Notes under the pieces: generated by a model
Seen by the model: only the letters and a program-made list of their open reading frames with translations
The model's database searches: none
Told to the model about the DNA's origin: nothing
In this document: piece by piece, positions 59,201 to 64,000 of the stretch
How the letters are laid out: each line of letters opens with the position of its first letter
How positions within the stretch are numbered: the first letter of the stretch is position 1
NCBI GenBank assembly: GCA_021464245.1
Contig: JADCRB010000071.1
Span: forward strand, 1,612,001-1,676,000
Direction of reading: 5' to 3'
DNA: 64,000 nucleotides
Source of the DNA: Carallia brachiata
Taxonomy: Eukaryota; Streptophyta; Magnoliopsida; Malpighiales; Rhizophoraceae
Position numbers and translations under genes: made by a program

Positions 59201-62057
59201 GACTTCGGGTTGGAATGGATTTGTTACTGCAGTTGCAGAAGGAAGAAAAAATAATATCATCATTGTCAAAAGTTTTTAAACTTCCAGAGCTGAATGGTAG
59301 CTCTGACTTGAAAAGTTCCTTTCCCAGTTTGAAGCGGCTGTGGATAGTGAGTTCCCTAATTATCAGGTCTGCTTTTTTAGTTATTTATTTATATTTTTTC
59401 AGATCGATGAGATGGAAATTTTGTCACCAACCTGCCCTCTCGCCCACACCACCCCCCCCCCCCCCCCCCAAAAAAAAAAAAGCAATAACAGGATATTTTA
59501 TATGTTTGTCAAAAGGGTCTCTCTCTCTCTCTCATGAATTTATATTGTTGATTGTTAAAGAATAAGGCCAAGCAAATCTAGAATGAGTGTAGCTACTTTT
59601 GAACTTCTTTGTCTTGCATTTATTTTTCTCTTTTATTTTCTGTCTACTTGTTGCTTGTTACTAAAAATGCTACAAATGTTATCAGAACCGTGATTTGACG
59701 GATTCAGAGGCAGAAACACTTTCTGTGCTGGTAGAGTTATTTATTGAGAAAGCTACACAATGGTCTGAAGTCATTCATGCCATCAGTTGTATTGATGTAC
59801 TGAGGTCATTTGCAGTAACAGCAAGCATGTCATGTGGGTCTATGTGTAGACCTGTTATACTACCTGAGTCAAAAACCACGACTTTCAGCCAAGACACGGG
59901 AGGACCTGTGCTTAAAATCAAGGGTCTATGGCATCCATTTGCCCTTGGGAGAACAGGGGACTGCCTGTGCCAAATGACTTATTCCTTGGTGAGGATCAAG
60001 ATGGCCATCATCCTCTCAGTTTGTTATTGACCGGACCAAATATGGGTGGAAAATCAACACTGCTGCGTGCTGCTTGTCTTACTGTTATTCTGCACACAGG
60101 TTTGTTCATTGCTATAATGGAAATTGTGGGGAAATGTTTACCCTTATGGATCTTAGACTAGAAAATTCTGTTATTCGCCATCTATGACTGTATCACTTAT
60201 TCTATGATAAATTGCAGCTTGGTTGTTTCGTCCCCAGCGAAAAGTGTGTCCTCTCACTTGTTGATGTCATTTTCACACGGCTTGGTGCCACTGATCGAAT
60301 TATGAGTGGCGAAAGTAAGTTGAAGGGAAATAACAAATTCTAATTTCATTTAAAAAGTGGGCTTCAGCTTTCTTGTGCAAAATGTTAGTATCGAAGCCTG
60401 CACCTCCCCCCCTTCCCCCCACCCCAAAACAAAAAGAAATAGGTATCTCATTCTCCTAGTGGAAAGAGTGAATTCTTGGAGGTTGAGGATAGCTGTTTCA
60501 TTTGAAAATTTTCTTTTCTTTTCAGTCCATAAATTGTCTCTGTTAGAGAATTTTGATATCTTTAGCTCAATGTACTTCTCATATCATATGGTTATAGTAG
60601 TGAATCCCTCTTCCAACTCATCTAGATGAAATGGCATGTTGTTGGCAACAGCTGGCAAAGCAGGAAGAGGGTGAGGCCACTATTATTTTATTTCTTTTCC
60701 CTAGTATGTGTCTGCACAGAGAGGCATGTTTATGCTGAAAAATGGGAATGCCTATCATAATGGAAAAGTCTGTCTACTAACCTGAGTCTGGGGTCCATTC
60801 AATACCAGTGTGACTCACTTGTGAGAGTCCCATACAAAAATTAGTATGTGCCTGGCTATTTCTCAAAGTATACAGTAATATAATTGATTGTGGAAATGAA
60901 CTCAATATCTTGTAGGTACATTTCTTGTTGAATGCACAGAAACAGCTTCAGTTCTTCGCAATGCTACTCAAGATTCTCTCGTTATTCTTGATGAACTGGG
61001 TCGAGGAACAAGCACCTTTGATGGATATGCCATCGCTTATGCCGTGAGATTTCTTCTCCATGATTAATCTGCTAAAACTTTTTTTTTTTCCAGTCAGATA
61101 AATTGGAAATAATACTCAATCTCAAAGAAATAGTTCAATCAGGTAGATGACTGTCATCATTAGATATGTGTTAATGTTTTCACATTGTTATGATTGTTGA
61201 TTTGGCTTTATACAATTACTGACTGATGCATATAGGAAGCATATGGGTCATAGACATTGTAGCATTCACATTGCAAGATTTCCATGATAATCGTAGGTGA
61301 TTCTGTAAGATGTTGCAAGTCTGCACACGTTTTGTACATTCATTTGCAGAAACTTGGCAACATGTGCTTGCACATGGAAACACATTCAGTAATGAGCAGG
61401 TTGAATTAGGGCTTGAATTTGTTTCGATCACATAAATTGGCAGGATGAGTATCCACAAGTTACAAGAGCTGCATATACCTATTGGATTTGGAAATTGCTT
61501 AATCTGCCATTTTTGACAATGAAGTTAGGTCAGAGTGTGGTTTCATTAGCGGTTAACCCCTATGAATAACTATCCAGGTATTCCGCCATCTTGTTGAGAA
61601 GGTTAACTGTCGGTTGCTTTTTGCAACACATTACCACCCACTTACAAAGGAATTTGCCTCTCATCCACACGTTAAACTGCAACACATGGCCTGCGCTTTT
61701 CAGCCAAATTCTGAATGCTCTTCTAAAAGTGACCAGAATTTGGTTTTTCTGTACCGGCTTACCTCTGGGGCATGCCCAGAGAGCTATGGGTTGCAAGTGG
61801 CAATAATGGCCGGTATCCCAGAAAAGGTGGTTGGAGCTGCTTCACAGGCTGGCCAATTAATGAAAAAATCAGTTGGGAAAAGTTTCAAGTCAAGTGAACA
61901 GAGGTCAGAGTTCTCGACCCTCCATGAAGAGTGGTTGAAAACTCTTGTAAACATCTCACAGATTGGCGCATCTAATTTGGATGATGATAATGATCTGTAT
62001 GACACATTGTTTTGTTTGTGGCATGAATTGAAGAACTCACATCAACTTCACAAGTAA
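53211..62057 (+). CDS. DNA mismatch repair protein MSH7 (MutS homologue), 17 exons, frame-disrupted
   Basis: MSH7 is a plant-specific MutS homologue that pairs with MSH2 (MutS-gamma) to recognise base mismatches and influences meiotic recombination. Exons: 53211-53551, 54431-54969, 55331-55426, 55522-55577, 56011-56077, 56537-56633, 56795-56925, 57023-57056, 57203-57250, 57846-58041, 58156-58282, 58363-58638, 59173-59366, 59686-60099, 60218-60314, 60916-61043, 61578-62057; about 1,107 residues, as for Arabidopsis MSH7. Exon 1 begins with a PCNA-binding box, [21 protein letters not shown], the MutS-I motif [11 protein letters not shown], Walker A GPNMGGKS (about 60,035) and Walker [17 protein letters not shown] follow. 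There is no Tudor domain, which separates it from MSH6. One-base breaks lie near 54,820, 54,924, 57,858, 59,333 and 59,947, a -2/+1 break near 58,500 and an off-by-one at the exon 14/15 join. No substitution stop was seen. Intron 11 is GC-AG. Confidence 0.9.
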
Positions 62058-63140
62058 GAAAGAGAAGATGGGTTGAGCATTACATTGCATTGTAAAAAAT
62101 CTCGAGTTTTAAATGCCTTTGACATGCAATCGATCATTCGTTGCAGAATATGAAGGTAGATTTTGTATGTGTTTGGACGCCTTCATGGAATGCAATGGAT
62201 TGGTCTTTATCTGCCTCTTTGATCTGCCTGTTTACAATGCTTTGTCAAATCGCATTTTGCATAGCATGTCAAAAGAAAATTACAAAGAGATTGCAAATTC
62301 TTCAGTTGCCTTCAAATCCAGGAGAACTGATAATTGGTTGATTAGAGCGGCTACATTGTTCTTTGGAGCTGGGCATGACTGGTAAGGTCATTTTTCTTTT
62401 CAATCTTAATACGTTCGGTTTATCCGCTTTCCTTTGCCTGCTGTGACATATAGGCCATCAGAAGCATATGATTTGAATTTATCTGCAAGACCCAGAACCT
62501 ACTTTTTTTATTTCAGGTTTCGGGCTCCAATCTTAGGAAGGGGACATGGGGTAACTTATGGTTCAGTAACTTTCAAGTGAAGAAAAAAAAAAACAAAAAG
62601 CACATGATTTGATGCATTGACGCATGTACGCAGGTCATTTGAACATTTTGCCCGGCACGCGAATTCCCTTTACAAACCCTAGTCGGATCTGTTGCGCCAA
62701 GGGGTGTCCGCAACGGAAAATTAATGAAGTGAGTAGACGTGAAAGGGCAGAAATCTTCAATTACTCAACGGTAACCATACAATTTCTTCTTAATCAGACT
62801 CCATAATTAATAATTCAGATAAAATTAAGGCTACCTCGTGCTTAGCACACAATCAGGCCATCTTTCTGTCTCTGCCTTAGCTCTCCCTCTCTCTCTCTCT
62901 CTCTTGTTTGTCCCAACTAACTCGCCGAACAAAAGTTACATAGGCATAGCCATTACCACAAATGCCTTCTGGACCCATCAAATTTTAGGGGCAATGCCCA
63001 ACCGACCCGGAAACATAACTACCAACAGAAACGCTTTCCCATCAACTTCCCTCACCTGACCGTTTCCCAGAAAAATTTTTGTTGGAAACAAAAAAGTTGC
63101 ACTTCAAACCAAGAAGTTAAATTCCCTCCTCTTTGCACTA
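62058..63140. other. MSH7 3' region and spacer
   Basis: The first 500 bp is probably 3' untranslated or read-through sequence; the open frame at 62,113-62,385 has no recognised content. A CT run lies near 62,882-62,903. No gene recognised. Confidence 0.45.
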
Positions 63141-63141
63141 A

Positions 63142-63395
63142 CAATGGATAGACTGGGAGTAGAGGAAGATGAAACCAGCCATCCGTCGTTCCAAGAAAAA
63201 AAGAAAAGAAAGGAATACGCGTTTCTTGCATGTCAAACACGGGGGTTGGTGCAGTCCTGCCGCTACCTTCCTTTCTGAAGACACCCCAATTCTCCAGGCC
63301 TTGAAATCTCTACGTGCTCTCATTCTCCATCCCCAACAAGAACGGAAAACTATAGACCCCTCAATTTACCTCTCCCCATTCCTTGACGTGATTTA
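63142..63395 (+). pseudogene. Truncated fragment of a GNOM-like ARF-GEF (GNL2-type)
   Basis: GNOM-family proteins are large Sec7-domain guanine-nucleotide exchange factors for ARF GTPases in vesicle traffic. The reading SCMSNTGVGAVLPLP (one frame, from about 63,220) resembles the family's N-terminal CMLNTEVGAVLAVIRR block. After a frame change, the stretch ILQALKSLRALILHPQQE and then TIDPSIYLSPFLDVI matches the dimerisation (DCB) region just downstream of it. The similarity stops abruptly at PFLDVI near 63,392. An upstream ATG at 63,144 opens MDRLGVEEDE in yet another phase. The rest of the protein, about 1,300 residues in the family, is absent, so this is a broken 5' fragment. Confidence 0.7.
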
Positions 63396-64000
63396 TCATT
63401 TATCATCATCAAGCAGTATGGGATACAAACCAGTGGAATCGTGTGTTCGAGTTCAGGGTGCTTAAGGATACCAGTTAATGGGAATTCCCCATGCTGATTT
63501 CTGTATATTCCAATCGTTCTGTAAGCCTGGAGATTTGAAGCTTGAAAATTAGAAAGTAAAACAAATTTCAGAATATATCTATTCCACATCCGTCCTTCGT
63601 GTTTATATATTTTCATGCTTGTGTACTGATTTTCCTACTTTTCGTTTTTGGTGCATTAGAATAAAACCCACATTTTGTAAGATTTTGAAAGGAATTGGAA
63701 TCTGAACCACCAACATCCCTCAAAAAGCTTAGTTTAGCCAGCCAGCCTATCATAGTTGGCTACGCTAACTTCAAGGAGTCATTATCTATCCAATTGGTTG
63801 TTTATCCTTCCCTTTTTGGCCTGTATCACAATCAACTGGAGATTTCCTTCTATGTGATTCAGTCCAAATAGCGAAAACATTGTTCATGCTGTTAACTGAG
63901 ATTTAGAGAAGTCACAAAATCAACTCATAAAAAGAAGAGCAACAAAGAAAAACAACAAACAACCATAACCTCCATGGGGGAAACGAGAAAGGTCCGCAGA
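63396..64000. other. Right-edge sequence, nothing recognised
   Basis: Mixed-composition DNA to the window end. A minus-strand frame at 63,350-63,616 is not recognisable. Confidence 0.5.

Noticed and set aside
53211..62057. MSH6 as the identity of the MutS homologue
   Set aside because: The assembled length is about 1,107 residues, no Tudor domain precedes the MutS core, and the N-terminal motifs match MSH7.
1..64000. CRISPR arrays, bacterial operons, phage or organellar inserts
   Set aside because: No spaced direct-repeat array, no polycistronic gene layout and no chloroplast or mitochondrial gene was recognised; all genes are plant nuclear in style.
1..64000. Autonomous retrotransposon or transposase genes
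   Set aside because: No reverse transcriptase, integrase, gag or transposase motif was seen in any frame; all the mobile elements found are short and non-autonomous.

Overview
This is nuclear DNA of a flowering plant, most likely a woody core eudicot (genus not determinable by eye). The evidence is AT-rich intergenic DNA full of MITEs and microsatellites, GT-AG spliced genes with many short exons, and plant-only families (arabinogalactan peptide, MSH7, ALDH2C4, LEA_2). All genes that could be oriented lie on the + strand.

Layout. 1-4.3 kb: intergenic, with two MITEs. 4.35-7.97 kb: an IST1-like (ESCRT-III associated) gene. 8.63-9.45 kb: an uncharacterised single-pass membrane protein gene, broken. 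9.5-12.3 kb: small retro-insertions with clear target-site duplications. 13.36 kb: a small serine-rich protein gene. 14.7-15.8 kb: a LEA_2/NHL-type membrane protein gene. 18.8 kb: an arabinogalactan peptide. 19.5-29.4 kb: a gene-free, repeat-rich tract (MITEs, a 54-bp minisatellite, a tandem duplication of about 0.75 kb). 29.5-52.3 kb: a tandem array of four ALDH2C4-like aldehyde dehydrogenase copies, called A-D here, with duplicated scraps between them. 53.2-62.06 kb: MSH7, a plant-specific MutS homologue, in 17 exons. 63.1-63.4 kb: a broken piece of a GNOM-like ARF-GEF.

The ALDH array is the main story. A (29,546-35,970) is intact over nine exons (501 codons) with every catalytic residue in place. 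B is a true pseudogene with nonsense changes, deletions and lost splice sites. C has one frameshift in its last exon and also Glu-to-Arg at the catalytic general base. D has a single-base frameshift in exon 7. Behind B lies a decayed copy of MSH7 exon 1, mirroring the D-MSH7 junction, and just before C lies a scrap of the 3' end of A. Together these are footprints of repeated unequal exchange. From memory, ALDH2C4/REF1 (At3g24503) and MSH7 (At3g24495) are also near neighbours in Arabidopsis, so the pairing looks like old microsynteny.

Caution: IST1, LEA_2, MSH7 and ALDH-D carry one-base (mostly deletion) frame breaks while the protein sequence on both sides stays well conserved, and I found no substitution-type stop codon in them. 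That pattern fits residual indel errors in the assembly at least as well as gene death. The broken membrane-protein gene at 8.6 kb and ALDH-B do carry in-frame stops and look truly dead. I saw no novel multi-gene system; the unusual content is the duplication history and the mobile-element footprints.
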